A stretch of 64,000 nucleotides of DNA, from NCBI RefSeq assembly GCF_002252985.1, contig NZ_NHPJ01000059.1, positions 1 through 64,000 on the forward strand, written 5' to 3'. This document shows, one piece after another, positions 34,954 through 44,236 of the stretch (within the stretch, counting starts at the first letter, position 1; the number at the start of each line of letters is the position of its first letter). Made by a program: the position numbers and the translations under genes. Below the pieces are notes generated by a model. It had not been told where the DNA came from, searched no databases, and saw only the letters and a program-made list of their open reading frames with translations. The DNA comes from Halorubrum halodurans (lineage in GTDB: Archaea > Halobacteriota > Halobacteria > Halobacteriales > Haloferacaceae).

Positions 34954-36324
34954 ATGACAGACCCAACCGTTGACACGCCCGACGACGCGCACGCCGCCGA
35001 CGAACCGACCGATCACGAGTCGCCAGCCGACGCCGTGGAGGCCGAGCTCCGGAAGGTCCGCGACCCGGACGCCGGCGTGAGCGTGTTCGAGGCGGGCGTC
35101 GTCGAGGACGTCTCGGTCGACGACGGCGCCGCGACGATCACCGCGGACCTGCGCGAGTTCCCGCGTGACGCGGCCGAGCGAGTGTCGGCCGCCATGGTCC
35201 GGGCGGCCTCCGACGCGCCGGGCGTGTCGAACGCGCGGATCGAGCAGGTCGATCCGAGCCCGGACCTCGACGGGCGCTCTGCGGGGATGGGGACCGCGGA
35301 CCGGGTGATCGCGGTCGCGAGCACGAAGGGCGGCGTCGGGAAGACGACCGTCGCGACGACGCTGGCGTGCGCGCTCGCGGCCGGGGGTGCCGGAGACGAT
35401 GCGGGCGGGGAGGCCGACGACGAGGAGGTCGACGCCGAGCGCGACGACGCCGACGCCCCCTCGGTCGGCCTGTTCGACGCCGACATCTACGGCCCGAACG
35501 TCCCCGAGGTCGTCGGGGCGAGCGGCCCCGTCTACAGCGACGACGACGGGAACCCCGTCCCGGTCGACGTCGACGGGTTGGAGGTGATGAGCGTCGGGCT
35601 GCTCTCGGACGACGGCCCGCTCGCGTGGCGGGGCGCGATGGCGCACGACGCGCTCTCGGACCTGTTCGAGACCGCCGCCTGGAGCGACCCGGACACCGTC
35701 GTCGTCGACATGCCGCCGGGAACGGGAGACGTGGCGTTGACAACCCTTCAGGAGGTGCCGGTTGACGGTGTTGTTCTCGTCACCACGCCGTTCCAAGCCG
35801 CCGTCTCCGACACCGGGCGCGCGTTGGAGCTGTTCGAGGAGAACGACGTGCCAGTCCTCGGCGTCGTCTCGAACATGGGGGAGTTCGTCTGCGACGAGTG
35901 CGGCACGCCACACGACCTGTTCGGTGGTGACAACCCCATCGAGGCGCTCGATCTACCGGTGCTCGCGGAGCTCCCCTTCGATCCAGAACTCCAGTCGACG
36001 CCGAAGCCGAGCACCGACTCGCTTCCCGAGTACGCAGCGGAATTAGCGGTTGCGGTCGACGAGCGCTACGAAGAGATCTGGTCGGTCGATCCGCCCGCTG
36101 ACGCTCTCGACCTCCGCGGACTCGATCCGGAGGCCCGCAAGGAGCGCGTCGAAGCTCAGTTTCGCGCACTCGACTCGGGCGAAGAGTTGTTTATTGTGAG
36201 CGATCGCGACCCTGCGCCAGTCCAGGGGTTCCTACTCGATCTGGTCGACGCCGACGGACTCCAGAATTTCCGCGTCAAGCGACAGAATCCGGAAACGTGG
36301 TTCGCACGAGCAACGCGCCCGTGA
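34954..36324 (+). CDS. Mrp/ApbC-type P-loop ATPase fused to DUF2249
   Basis: 456 residues. Residues 25-90 form a DUF59/MIP18-like domain. The Mrp ATPase follows: deviant Walker A STKGGVGKTTVA, FDADIYGPNVPEV, DMPPGTGDVALTT, and the bridging CxxC in VCDECGTPHDLF that holds a [4Fe-4S] cluster in scaffold proteins. The C-terminal 75 residues (LDLRGLDPEARKERVEAQF, LFIVSDRDPAPVQGFLLDL, WFARAT) are a DUF2249 domain, an unusual fusion. It probably delivers Fe-S clusters to NarG/NarH. Codon GC falls visibly in the second half of the gene. Confidence 0.85.
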   Translation: MTDPTVDTPDDAHAADEPTDHESPADAVEAELRKVRDPDAGVSVFEAGVVEDVSVDDGAATITADLREFPRDAAERVSAAMVRAASDAPGVSNARIEQVDPSPDLDGRSAGMGTADRVIAVASTKGGVGKTTVATTLACALAAGGAGDDAGGEADDEEVDAERDDADAPSVGLFDADIYGPNVPEVVGASGPVYSDDDGNPVPVDVDGLEVMSVGLLSDDGPLAWRGAMAHDALSDLFETAAWSDPDTVVVDMPPGTGDVALTTLQEVPVDGVVLVTTPFQAAVSDTGRALELFEENDVPVLGVVSNMGEFVCDECGTPHDLFGGDNPIEALDLPVLAELPFDPELQSTPKPSTDSLPEYAAELAVAVDERYEEIWSVDPPADALDLRGLDPEARKERVEAQFRALDSGEELFIVSDRDPAPVQGFLLDLVDADGLQNFRVKRQNPETWFARATRP

Positions 36325-36432
36325 ACACTCGTTATCGTCTTCGTTAGATCGAAAGCGACCACCAATCTGTTCACTTCGAGGTTGCCGGGGTGTCAGCGAT
36401 TCTGTTTCTCTCGATCGTACGTGTCAGGGTAT

Positions 36433-37416
36433 CTATGAGCGAGGATCTGTTCGACGTGTCGACCGTCCGGTTCGCTGGAGCTGTGACAGTCTGTCTTCGA
36501 GGACGTCGATGAGTTCTTCTGCCGTTCGACTAATCCGGCCGAGGCGCTCGCGAACGATCTCGGGATCGTCCGACTCCCACGCAGCGAGGTAGAACGCTGA
36601 CCCGCTCGTGTCGAGCCCGCAGTAGCGCCCGACGACGTAGGCGACGGCTTCGGCCTCGACTTCGCGTTTCGCCCGCTCGGTGTCGTCGTCGACATCGAAG
36701 TGGAGCAGGGCGTGTGCGTACTCGTGAATCAGCGTCCGCGCGAGGTTGGCCTCGTTCTCCCGATCACGCACCTCGACGAGCGGCTGAACGTCGACGAGGC
36801 TCAGCTGCTCGCAGATGCCCTTCGCCTCGCCGTGGGTCCACTCCTCGGCTGGAACGATCCGCACCGTCACGCCGAGGTCGTCAGCGGCGCCAGTCAACTG
36901 TTCGACGAGGTCGCCGGCGTCCCCAGTCGCTTCCGTGTCCAGGTCGGGAAGCGGTTCGCCCTCGGTCTGGGAGACGTCGAACACCGGCGCGGGCTTGAAC
37001 CCGACCAGCCCCTCGGACCACTCCTCGGGCGGCGTCTCGTCGTACTCACAATCGCTGTCCTCGTGGTAGCTCGGGGAGTTCTCGCACTCCGGGCACTGTT
37101 TCGCGATGATTGGCGCCCAGATCCAGATGGCCGACTCACCCTCCGTGACGTGACGGTCGAACTCCTCCTGCCACGTCCGGTAGCCAGCCACGCGGGTTGC
37201 CTCGGGACACTGCCGCTTGATCAGGAGCGTGTTCCGATACGAGTAGTCGTGGAAGCGACTCTGGACGTCAAGCCACTCCTGAAACTCCGCGCTGGCCTGC
37301 GCGTCGTCGACGCCGGCGACGAGGTCGTCGATCCACTGTTCGATCGTACTGTTCATCTCGTCGGATCGCGTGTCGGTCTGGTCGAAGGAGACCGACGAAT
37401 CACTGGTCGTAGCCAT
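36433..37416 (-). CDS. ArdC-like protein with zinc metallopeptidase domain
   Basis: 327 residues from the ATG at 37416. The N-terminal part (SRFHDYSYRNTLLIKRQCP, VAGYRTWQEEFDRHV) is the ArdC-type ssDNA-binding domain. A CPECENSPSYHEDSDC insert may bind zinc. The C-terminal half has HEYAHALLHF (HExxH) followed by EAEAVAYVVGRYCGL, the ImmA/IrrE-like peptidase pattern. ArdC proteins protect incoming plasmid DNA from restriction. Preceded by a T-tract/GC-hairpin leader. Confidence 0.8.
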   Translation of the reverse strand: MATTSDSSVSFDQTDTRSDEMNSTIEQWIDDLVAGVDDAQASAEFQEWLDVQSRFHDYSYRNTLLIKRQCPEATRVAGYRTWQEEFDRHVTEGESAIWIWAPIIAKQCPECENSPSYHEDSDCEYDETPPEEWSEGLVGFKPAPVFDVSQTEGEPLPDLDTEATGDAGDLVEQLTGAADDLGVTVRIVPAEEWTHGEAKGICEQLSLVDVQPLVEVRDRENEANLARTLIHEYAHALLHFDVDDDTERAKREVEAEAVAYVVGRYCGLDTSGSAFYLAAWESDDPEIVRERLGRISRTAEELIDVLEDRLSQLQRTGRSTRRTDPRS

Positions 37417-37465
37417 TGTGTTCACCGAATCAAGTTCACGGCAACTGCGTCTGCTCAGACCGCGC

Positions 37466-37493
37466 CGCACCCCTCAGGGGCGTTCAAAAAACC
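37466..37493 (-). promoter_or_regulatory. T-tract/GC-hairpin leader element, copy 1
   Basis: In gene orientation GGTTTTTTGAACG is followed by the hairpin CCCCTGAGGGG and then TGCGG. About 50 bases upstream of the ArdC-like start, right after the stop of the preceding gene. Confidence 0.5.
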
Positions 37494-37503
37494 GCTCTAT
37501 CGG

Positions 37504-37851
37504 TCAGCGGAGCTCGTGGCGTTCGTCCACAAAGCCAACCGAGACGAGGTACTCGAGGAACTCGTCGAACCGTTCGACGTCACTGGGGGTGTCGGTCGCA
37601 AGGTGACGTGCCCACTCGATGGCCCATTGGAAGGCGGGATCCGTGCCGCCCTTGCCGTGAATGTACCACCATCGGGCCGCTTTCAGCACGACCAGCGGAT
37701 TCGTCGGCGGCTGCTCACCGGCGAGTCCACGGGTGATGGATTCGATTTCGTCGGGGACGTCGGCGGAATCGACCTCTGCTGATTGCGTGTTGTCGATATC
37801 GACCGGGATCTCGTCGATCGAGACGTTGTCGGGACTCTGTTGTTGACTCAT
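37504..37851 (-). CDS. Hypothetical plasmid-type protein
   Basis: 115 residues. Acidic N-terminal 45 residues, then a helical domain with LVVLKAARWWYIHGKGGTDP, FQWAIEWARHLATD and FDEFLEYLVSVGF. No family recognised. It is 87 bases upstream of the ArdC-like gene on the same strand and has its own leader element, so it belongs to the same accessory module. Confidence 0.65.
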   Translation of the reverse strand: MSQQQSPDNVSIDEIPVDIDNTQSAEVDSADVPDEIESITRGLAGEQPPTNPLVVLKAARWWYIHGKGGTDPAFQWAIEWARHLATDTPSDVERFDEFLEYLVSVGFVDERHELR

Positions 37852-37881
37852 TGAAAGTCACCTCTGAGAGCTTTCGAAGGA

Positions 37882-37911
37882 GCCCTCGCCCTCTCTGGGG
37901 CACGAAAAACA
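37882..37911 (-). promoter_or_regulatory. T-tract/GC-hairpin leader element, copy 2
   Basis: Gene orientation: TGTTTTTCGTGCCCC, AGAG, GGGCGAGGGCT. It lies about 30 bases upstream of the ATG at 37851. Confidence 0.5.
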
Positions 37912-37991
37912 GGTCGCGAAGTCACGCCGGCGGGAGGTAGACGCTCTGCTCGCCGGCAGATACCTTTGTGCTGAACGTGGGACTTCGCTTG

Positions 37992-39209
37992 TTAGTCAAC
38001 TACTGGTTGGACTGGCAGCCGTTCGAGTCGGCGATGGCACGGGATACAGAGAGTCAGCAGGTTACTCGGTACATCTGCATCGTCGACCGACTGGTCTGGG
38101 TCGTTGTAGAACCGGCGTCGAGGAATCCGGTGGTGAACCGGGAGATAACGACCGAATTTCTCGCGGTGAGCTTCACGGCCCATACCGCAGCGAAGGCAGG
38201 ACTCGTTGTCACGGGTGATGATCTCCTCACGAATCTGTGGCCAGTTCGAGCCAAACGGAACTATCTCAGTATCTGACTGACGGTAGTTTTCTAGATAGTC
38301 CGGGTCGGCCGCTTGAAGGGCCGTTCGCCACGTTCCGAATTCACGCTGATACGGATCGATGGTAAACTTCCCGTGTTCGTTCATTTCCGTTGTTGTCGGT
38401 GGGTGGCCCAGCTCATTCGCAACAGCCCGCAGTTCGGCTAATAACTCCTCCCGTGGAATTCGCCACCGCTCATTCGGCTCGAAGCCGGCAGCTCGGAGAG
38501 CTTCATTCCACGAACCGAATCGCTCCTGATAGACTGCTGCACTCCATTTCCCTTGGTTTCGCATTTCATCCTTCCGAGGGACATGGCCTAGCTCTTCGGC
38601 GAGACGGTTGAGTTCGGATATCAGATCCTCCTCGCTCACATCCCATACGGAGTGGACTTCCAACTCAGCCTGTCGAAGAGCACGATTCCAGGTTCCAAAC
38701 GCTCGCTTGTACGAATCCGAGGTGTAGGGGCCACTCCGGTCCATTTCATCTGTTGTGGGCGGTCGACCCAGTTTCTCAGCGAACCCCTGTAAGGCAGTAA
38801 TGAGTCTCTCTTCGGAGAGGTTCATTTCAACGTTCGGCTCAAAATCGGCCGCCCGTAGTGCTGCATTCCATCCTCCAAATCGCTTGCAGTATGTCTTCAC
38901 CGAATACTTTCCGTGAGCACTGTATTCACGCTCTGACGGGGTTCCTCCCACGATGTCGGCAACCGATTTGAGATCAGTAAGGAGGTCCTCTTCGGACGTC
39001 GATGGTCGTCCGTCTGGATCATTCGTTCCGGTTTGAAGTCCGGCAGCCTCGAGTGCGTTATTCCACGACTCGAACCGATTCCCGTACGTCTTCGAAGCAT
39101 GAGGTCCTGAATCGTCCATCTCACTCTGCGATGGGGGACGACCGAGTTCCTCAGCGAACTTCTGGAGCCGATTGAGGAGTTCATCGTCTGAGTACAGCTT
39201 CTTGCCCAT
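37992..39209 (-). CDS. HNH endonuclease with five homing-endonuclease-associated repeats
   Basis: 405 residues from the ATG at 39209. Five repeats of about 55-60 residues, each with a helix (LLAELRAVANELG), the motif GxPPTxxEM, then a second helix and F(G/E)xWNxALxAAG, which bind DNA in related homing enzymes. The C-terminus is an HNH domain: CLRCGMG, VHHRIPRR and LCIPCHRRLE (zinc-stabilised). Such genes are self-mobile or target specific DNA. No intron or intein is visible here. A shorter relative lies at 60664. Confidence 0.85.
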   Translation of the reverse strand: MGKKLYSDDELLNRLQKFAEELGRPPSQSEMDDSGPHASKTYGNRFESWNNALEAAGLQTGTNDPDGRPSTSEEDLLTDLKSVADIVGGTPSEREYSAHGKYSVKTYCKRFGGWNAALRAADFEPNVEMNLSEERLITALQGFAEKLGRPPTTDEMDRSGPYTSDSYKRAFGTWNRALRQAELEVHSVWDVSEEDLISELNRLAEELGHVPRKDEMRNQGKWSAAVYQERFGSWNEALRAAGFEPNERWRIPREELLAELRAVANELGHPPTTTEMNEHGKFTIDPYQREFGTWRTALQAADPDYLENYRQSDTEIVPFGSNWPQIREEIITRDNESCLRCGMGREAHREKFGRYLPVHHRIPRRRFYNDPDQSVDDADVPSNLLTLCIPCHRRLERLPVQPVVD

Positions 39210-39391
39210 GATTTCTGAGGGGATTGAGTCACTCAGTTTGGTCCCGACTCGGTATTTGAATGTCCGCACTCACTCATTCCGGATATTGATCGGAACGGCG
39301 ACTCAAGGGGCGATCCTCGCGAGTCGTATGGCAGCCACCCCCACTTTTTGGAAGCGACGGCTCGCCGACTAGGATATACTGAAATTCAGTA

Positions 39392-41062
39392 CTAAGACGT
39401 CTTATTCGACGGTTTATGGATAGGCAGTTCGACGACGAAGACTGAACCAGTTGGGTCGTTGTCCTCGACCCATACGTCACCACCGAATTGGTCCGTCAGG
39501 AGATGGACGAGATATAGACCAATCCCCGATCCTGGACTGTCCAATCCTTTCTCCCCTTTCCCGAAGATTTGTTCTTTCTGTTGGTCAGGAATGCCAGGTC
39601 CATTATCTGCAATCCGGTACCGGACAGTCTCTGAGTTCTCTTCACAGGAGACGGTGATCTCAGGGGTCTCTTTGTCGTTGTGTCGGACCGCATTCTCGAG
39701 GATATTCCGGAAAACCGAAGAAAGCATCTCGTTTGCCTGTACCGACACGTCGCAGAGTTCACCCGATACGTGAAACTGCGCGTTCGGGAACGAATCACGT
39801 ACTGCAGCGAGCTCAGCGTCAAGAAGTGGCTGAAGCTGGATTTCTTCTAATTCAGCTGTTCCTTCTTCTGAGAGTGATTCAACGAACTCACGTGCGACCT
39901 CTGTGAACTGAATTACGTGCCGGGACTTCTGTAACACTCGGTCCAGAGCGTCTTCCCCATCTTCATCGATATGGTCTTTGAGGATCTCGGCCCATCCGAG
40001 AATCACGGTCATATCGTTCCGGATATCGTGTCGAACCACGCGATTTAACGCCTCGAGTTGTTCGGTTTTCTCTTCGAGTCGCTGTCGATATGACTCGCGT
40101 TCAGTTACGTCGGTAACCGTCACTAATTGGCCGGTCGTTACCTCACCTGCTAAGAATGGCGTGCTCGACACGTCATAATACCGTGTTTCACCTTCCTGCG
40201 TAATTGTCAGGATATCTTGTTTGGTGAGATGATCTGCGAGTGCGGTATTCACAGCCTCAAGCGGTTCGCCAAAGGAATCCTCAAGGGTTGGAAACAGTTT
40301 GCGAGCCGCTTGATTGTAATCCTGAATCCGGGTTTCTTGGTCGAGGAAGATTGCGGGTTTCTCTGACTCCCCGGTTAATCGGATTGCCTCAAACCGTTGT
40401 CTGTAGAAGAAGAGCGTTCCAACGGCGAAGAGGGCGACGCCAGGCGGCTCATACATTAATGGGAGCAGCCAGTCGACCTGGCCGCCAATAATCGTTGCAA
40501 CAGCTGGGAGGCCTGAGAGTCCAACGAGCACGACGAGCGGACGGCTGTCACTCCCAGTATGATGGAACCGCTCCATCAGTACGAAGAATCCGACAGCGAT
40601 GGCGGCATATGATAACCCCAAGACGATCCAGTAGAGCAGTTCGTGATGGATCACGAGGTGTGGGAATGGTTCTGTGACCCATTCCGTCGTAAAGTAGAGA
40701 TTGTGGAGTGGATTCGTGACTTTGAGAGCGGTGAAAAAGAGGAACGTCCCGAGTATGAGGTTTCGGAATGGGGCGTGTCGAGGTGGCCGACCGGTATATG
40801 CAGCACAAAAGTAGAGCCAGGCCCCAACGGCGACGAACGCAAAGATGAAGCCAAATATATAGAAATCGAGTTTCCCCGCACACGTCGGTGCGAGAAGATA
40901 GCCAATGTACCCTCCAGACCACAGAGCAACAGAACCGAGGAAGACGATCAGTCCTTCACGTGTCTCCGGATGCTGTATCTTCCGTGCTTGTGGAATAGTC
41001 GCCACGCAGGCAATCGCAGATAGTGCGAAAATTATGACGTGACCTAGAAGGAGGGGATTCAT
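39392..41062 (-). CDS. Membrane sensor histidine kinase (7TM-PAS-HisKA-HATPase)
   Basis: 556 residues. Seven N-terminal helices (to about residue 220) match the histidine-kinase N-terminal 7TM domain; a PAS domain follows (AIFLDQETRIQDYNQAARKL). The phospho-acceptor is in NRVVRHDIRNDMTVI, and the ATPase has NILENAVRHND, DNGPGIPD and GSGIGLYLV. A two-component kinase of the large haloarchaeal group; no response regulator gene adjoins. Ligand unknown. Confidence 0.9.
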   Translation of the reverse strand: MNPLLLGHVIIFALSAIACVATIPQARKIQHPETREGLIVFLGSVALWSGGYIGYLLAPTCAGKLDFYIFGFIFAFVAVGAWLYFCAAYTGRPPRHAPFRNLILGTFLFFTALKVTNPLHNLYFTTEWVTEPFPHLVIHHELLYWIVLGLSYAAIAVGFFVLMERFHHTGSDSRPLVVLVGLSGLPAVATIIGGQVDWLLPLMYEPPGVALFAVGTLFFYRQRFEAIRLTGESEKPAIFLDQETRIQDYNQAARKLFPTLEDSFGEPLEAVNTALADHLTKQDILTITQEGETRYYDVSSTPFLAGEVTTGQLVTVTDVTERESYRQRLEEKTEQLEALNRVVRHDIRNDMTVILGWAEILKDHIDEDGEDALDRVLQKSRHVIQFTEVAREFVESLSEEGTAELEEIQLQPLLDAELAAVRDSFPNAQFHVSGELCDVSVQANEMLSSVFRNILENAVRHNDKETPEITVSCEENSETVRYRIADNGPGIPDQQKEQIFGKGEKGLDSPGSGIGLYLVHLLTDQFGGDVWVEDNDPTGSVFVVELPIHKPSNKTS

Positions 41063-41277
41063 TATCCAGATAAAGGGTTGTTCTCGGGGTATTAAATAAC
41101 GGTTTGGAACAGCCCTCTTACAGGGGGATATCCGGGCTTCTTCCGGCCACTAGGCATTCTTTCTCTCGGTCGATTCCCAGAGTTGGCGTCCAACTCATAA
41201 GGCTCCAACAGTACTGGTACAGCCGATTAACCAACAATAAGGAAACCGACGCGGAAGGTGTTGGTTAAGAACAGAGC

Positions 41278-41493
41278 TTACTCTTCGTTCTCACGCAGCT
41301 CTTCAGCCTTCCACTTGAGCCGGCGCAGAATCTGCGTTCGATTTTGGTGGGCGTTCTCGTAGGCAACACACTCTTGCAGGGTCTCCATATCGGGAATCGT
41401 CGCGATACCGGCCTTGATCAGGTGCGTGTTCGATGCTTCAAGCCGCTTCTCTGGCGGGAATTCGTCGCTCTCTTCGTCGTTAGTAGTTCCCAT
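41278..41493 (-). CDS. Small hypothetical plasmid-type protein
   Basis: 71 residues from the ATG at 41493. Helical, charged: LEASNTHLIKAGIATIPDM and ECVAYENAHQNRTQILRRL. No family known. A leader element lies 8 bases upstream, as for other accessory genes in the window. It stands between the kinase and the CopZ-like gene; no other gene is seen in 41063-41277. Confidence 0.6.
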   Translation of the reverse strand: MGTTNDEESDEFPPEKRLEASNTHLIKAGIATIPDMETLQECVAYENAHQNRTQILRRLKWKAEELRENEE

Positions 41494-41500
41494 CTCGAAG

Positions 41501-41531
41501 AGCCTCCACCCCTTTGGGGCCGACACAAACA
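41501..41531 (-). promoter_or_regulatory. T-tract/GC-hairpin leader element, copy 3
   Basis: Gene orientation: TTGTTTGTGTCGGCCCCAAA, then GGGGTGGAGGCT. The hairpin CCCC-AAA-GGGG is perfect. It ends 8 bases before the ATG at 41493. Confidence 0.5.
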
Positions 41532-41553
41532 ACTCTCCGGACGATAACGCCTC

Positions 41554-41568
41554 ATCTCTAATAGAGAT
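41554..41568. promoter_or_regulatory. Palindromic operator upstream of the CopZ-like gene
   Basis: ATCTCTAATAGAGAT is a perfect inverted repeat with 6-base arms, 58-72 bases upstream of the ATG at 41626. TAATACCGGTATAAC, itself partly symmetric, follows. Confidence 0.5.
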
Positions 41569-41625
41569 AATACCGGTATAACAGCTACCGTAATGGTCAT
41601 CCCCCGCGAGTGTTTACAGGCCCGT

Positions 41626-41832
41626 ATGGAGCGAAAGACGATCTCCGTCACCGGGATGTCGTGCAACGGGTGCGAACAGAACGTGGAGACCGCCCTGCGA
41701 AACCTCGACGGTGTGAGTCGGGTCGAGGCCAATCACGACGCTGACACGGTCGACGTGGTTCTCGAGGATGGAGTCGCAGACGACGACGTGAACGCGGCAA
41801 TCGAACAGGCTGGCTACGACGTCAAGGCCTAA
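41626..41832 (+). CDS. copZ: CopZ-like copper chaperone (HMA domain)
   Basis: 68 residues from the ATG at 41626. One HMA domain with metal loop GMSCNGCEQ (MxCxxC with Met, typical of copper) and closing AGYDVKA. It should carry Cu(I) to the P-type ATPase encoded convergently (stop codons overlap at 41829-41832). Confidence 0.85.
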   Translation: MERKTISVTGMSCNGCEQNVETALRNLDGVSRVEANHDADTVDVVLEDGVADDDVNAAIEQAGYDVKA

Positions 41833-44105
41833 TCGGCCGCCGCTCGGCCGTCTTCCCGCTCGCCCTCGGTGTGTTCGTCGAGGGCGAATTCGGTGTTGAC
41901 ACCCTCACCCGAGAGGAGCTGACCAGCGAAGCTGTTGGCGAGGACGGCCGAGACAGACAGCACCATCGCGAGCATCGCGAACACCGGGTGGACGAGCCCG
42001 GTCGTCGCGGCGGCGACACCGACCCCGTTGAACGCGAAGGCCGTCGCGAGGTTCTGGCGGGTCTTCCGGTAGCTCTCGTTCCCGATCTCGTAGGCGTCCA
42101 TCACGCCACCAAGCCGGTCACCCATCAGGACGATATCCGCCGACTCGATGGCGATGTCGGTCCCAGCGCCGATGGCGATGCCGATGTCCGCCTGCGTGAG
42201 TGCAGGAGCGTCGTTGATGCCATCGCCGACCATCGCCACGCGGTGGTCGGCTTCCTGCAGGCGCCCGATCTCCTCGCGTTTCTCGTCAGGGAGGACGTCG
42301 GCCATAACCCGGCCGATGCCGATCTCTTTGGCGACCGCGTTCGCGGTGCGTTCGTTGTCGCCGGTGATCATCACGGGCGTGATGTCGGCGTCGCGCATCC
42401 GCCGGATCGTCTCGGCGGCATCGGCTTTGATTTCGTCGCCGATGCCGATCAGGCCGATTAGGTTACCACCACGGACGACCCCAGAGACGGTGAGGCCGCG
42501 GCCCTGAAGTCGCTCAATGTCGTCGGCCCTCTTCGACAGGTCGATTCCCTCGTCGCTGAGCCATCCCGGTTTCCCGACCAGCACGTCGTCGCTGGCCACG
42601 GTTACCCGGACGCCCTTGCCGGTCACGGAATCGAAGGCGTCGGGGTCTCCGTACTCGAAGCTTTGCTCGTCGGCGGCCTCGAGGATCGCATCGGCAAGTG
42701 GATGTTCGGAGAACGCCTCCGCGCAGGCCGCAGTCGTGAGTACATCCACCTCGTCGGCACCGAAGGCGACGACCTCACTGACGGCGGGTTCGCCGACGGT
42801 GATCGTGCCAGTCTTGTCCAGCACGATGTGGTCGACGTCGGGGAAAATCTGGAAGGCGTCACCGGAGCGCATCAGGATGCCTCGGTCAGCGGCCTTCCCG
42901 CCGCCCCGAATTAGCGCGAGCGGTGTCGCCATCCCGAGGGCACATGGATAGCCGAGCACGAGGACCGCCAGCGCTGCGAACGGCCCGCGCTGGACGTTGG
43001 GGGCTGCACCCCACGCAAGCGGTGCGACCACCCAGAAGAGGAACGAGAGCGCGGCAATCGTCAAGACGCCTGGGACGAAGTACTTGAGGACGCGGTCGGC
43101 GAGCTGAATGATGCCGGGCTTCATAGCGCGTGCTTCCTCGATTTCGCGGGCCACCTGGTTCAGGAATGCGTCCTCGCCCGTTGCAGTTACCTTGATGAGC
43201 AGCGTCCCGGTCTCGTTGACGCTGCCGCCGATCACTCCGTCGCCCTTCCCCTTCTCCTCGGGGATGGACTCACCGGTGGCAACCGACTCGTCGACTGTGG
43301 ATTTACCCTCGACGACCTCACCGTCTACGGGGATGTTCTCGCCGGGCTTGACCCGGACGTAGTCGCCGACGTCGAGGCCGTCGAGGGGGACTTCCTCGAC
43401 GTCACCGTCCTCACCGATGCGGCGTGCCGTGTCGGGCTGGAGGTCGAGCAGGTTCTGCACGGCCTGCGAGGACCGCGTGCGGACGATGAGGCTGGTGTAC
43501 TCCGAAAGGATGTGATAGGTGGTGATGAACACGGAGACGGCGAAGAAGTGGACGGTCGGGAAGCTTGGGAAGACAAACAGGCCGAGTAACCCACCGAGGA
43601 GCCCTGCGAAGGCGCCCGCCTCTAGGAGGACGTGCTGGTTGAAGATCCCCCGGCGAAGGCTCTGGAACGCCTTCTGTTTGATGTAGCGACCGGGACCGAA
43701 CATCGTCCCGAGGGCCAGCCCAACGGCCACCAGATCCATCGCCGGTGACGCTGACTCGAAGCGTCCCATTACGAGAATCATCCACCCCATCAGGGCAGCG
43801 ACAACGATAGATGCGCCGCCGGCGATGAGGAGACGGCGCTTCCCGTCGGCGAGTTCGGCCTGCTGCTGCTCGTATCGTTTCGCCTTGTCCGGATCTCGGA
43901 TGGTGTAGCCGAGATCCCGAAGCGTGTCCTTCACCTCGACCTCGCTCAGGCGGTCATCGTCGTACTGGACGAGGACCTCCTCGTGGGCGAGACTTACGTC
44001 GACGTCCTCGACGCCGTCGGTCCGGCTGTAGGCCTTCTTGATACTCTCGGCACAGAAGGAGCAGGACATTCCCCCGACGTTGAATTGTTCGTGTGTCGTT
44101 CCCAT
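41829..44105 (-). CDS. P1B-type ATPase with N-terminal HMA domain and YPC motif
   Basis: 758 residues. HMA domain at 8-72 with GMSCSFCAES. Actuator VATGESIPEE, phosphorylated Asp 430 in DKTGTITVG, SEHPLADA, and GDGINDAP are present. The membrane site at residues 386-388 is Tyr-Pro-Cys (LVLGYPCALGMATP) instead of CPC. The rest of the motif is like copper P1B-1 pumps. The neighbouring CopZ-like chaperone supports Cu(I) export, but loss of the first cysteine may change metal choice. Divergent from an ArsR-like regulator. Confidence 0.92.
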   Translation of the reverse strand: MGTTHEQFNVGGMSCSFCAESIKKAYSRTDGVEDVDVSLAHEEVLVQYDDDRLSEVEVKDTLRDLGYTIRDPDKAKRYEQQQAELADGKRRLLIAGGASIVVAALMGWMILVMGRFESASPAMDLVAVGLALGTMFGPGRYIKQKAFQSLRRGIFNQHVLLEAGAFAGLLGGLLGLFVFPSFPTVHFFAVSVFITTYHILSEYTSLIVRTRSSQAVQNLLDLQPDTARRIGEDGDVEEVPLDGLDVGDYVRVKPGENIPVDGEVVEGKSTVDESVATGESIPEEKGKGDGVIGGSVNETGTLLIKVTATGEDAFLNQVAREIEEARAMKPGIIQLADRVLKYFVPGVLTIAALSFLFWVVAPLAWGAAPNVQRGPFAALAVLVLGYPCALGMATPLALIRGGGKAADRGILMRSGDAFQIFPDVDHIVLDKTGTITVGEPAVSEVVAFGADEVDVLTTAACAEAFSEHPLADAILEAADEQSFEYGDPDAFDSVTGKGVRVTVASDDVLVGKPGWLSDEGIDLSKRADDIERLQGRGLTVSGVVRGGNLIGLIGIGDEIKADAAETIRRMRDADITPVMITGDNERTANAVAKEIGIGRVMADVLPDEKREEIGRLQEADHRVAMVGDGINDAPALTQADIGIAIGAGTDIAIESADIVLMGDRLGGVMDAYEIGNESYRKTRQNLATAFAFNGVGVAAATTGLVHPVFAMLAMVLSVSAVLANSFAGQLLSGEGVNTEFALDEHTEGEREDGRAAAD

Positions 44106-44111
44106 CGTGGT

Positions 44112-44127
44112 CGCTAGTTAACCAGCG
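44112..44127. promoter_or_regulatory. Operator-like dyad at the ATPase start
   Basis: CGCTAGTTAACCAGCG has a GTTAAC centre and CGCT/AGCG arms (one mismatched pair). It lies 7-22 bases upstream of the ATG at 44105, between the ATPase and its divergent regulator. Confidence 0.45.
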
Positions 44128-44236
44128 AAGTGGATAACCATTACGACTAGTATTATAGCGGTATCGAACAACTAAGACTGCTATTGAATGTGTAGCGTTA
44201 CTCTTACTATCGTCGTTCCCCTACGTCCTCACAAGA

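Noticed and set aside
37466-37493. The T-tract/GC hairpin as an ordinary terminator of the preceding gene
   Set aside because: The T-run precedes the hairpin in the gene direction, and similar elements stand before genes that have no upstream gene on the same strand (61641 and 63691).
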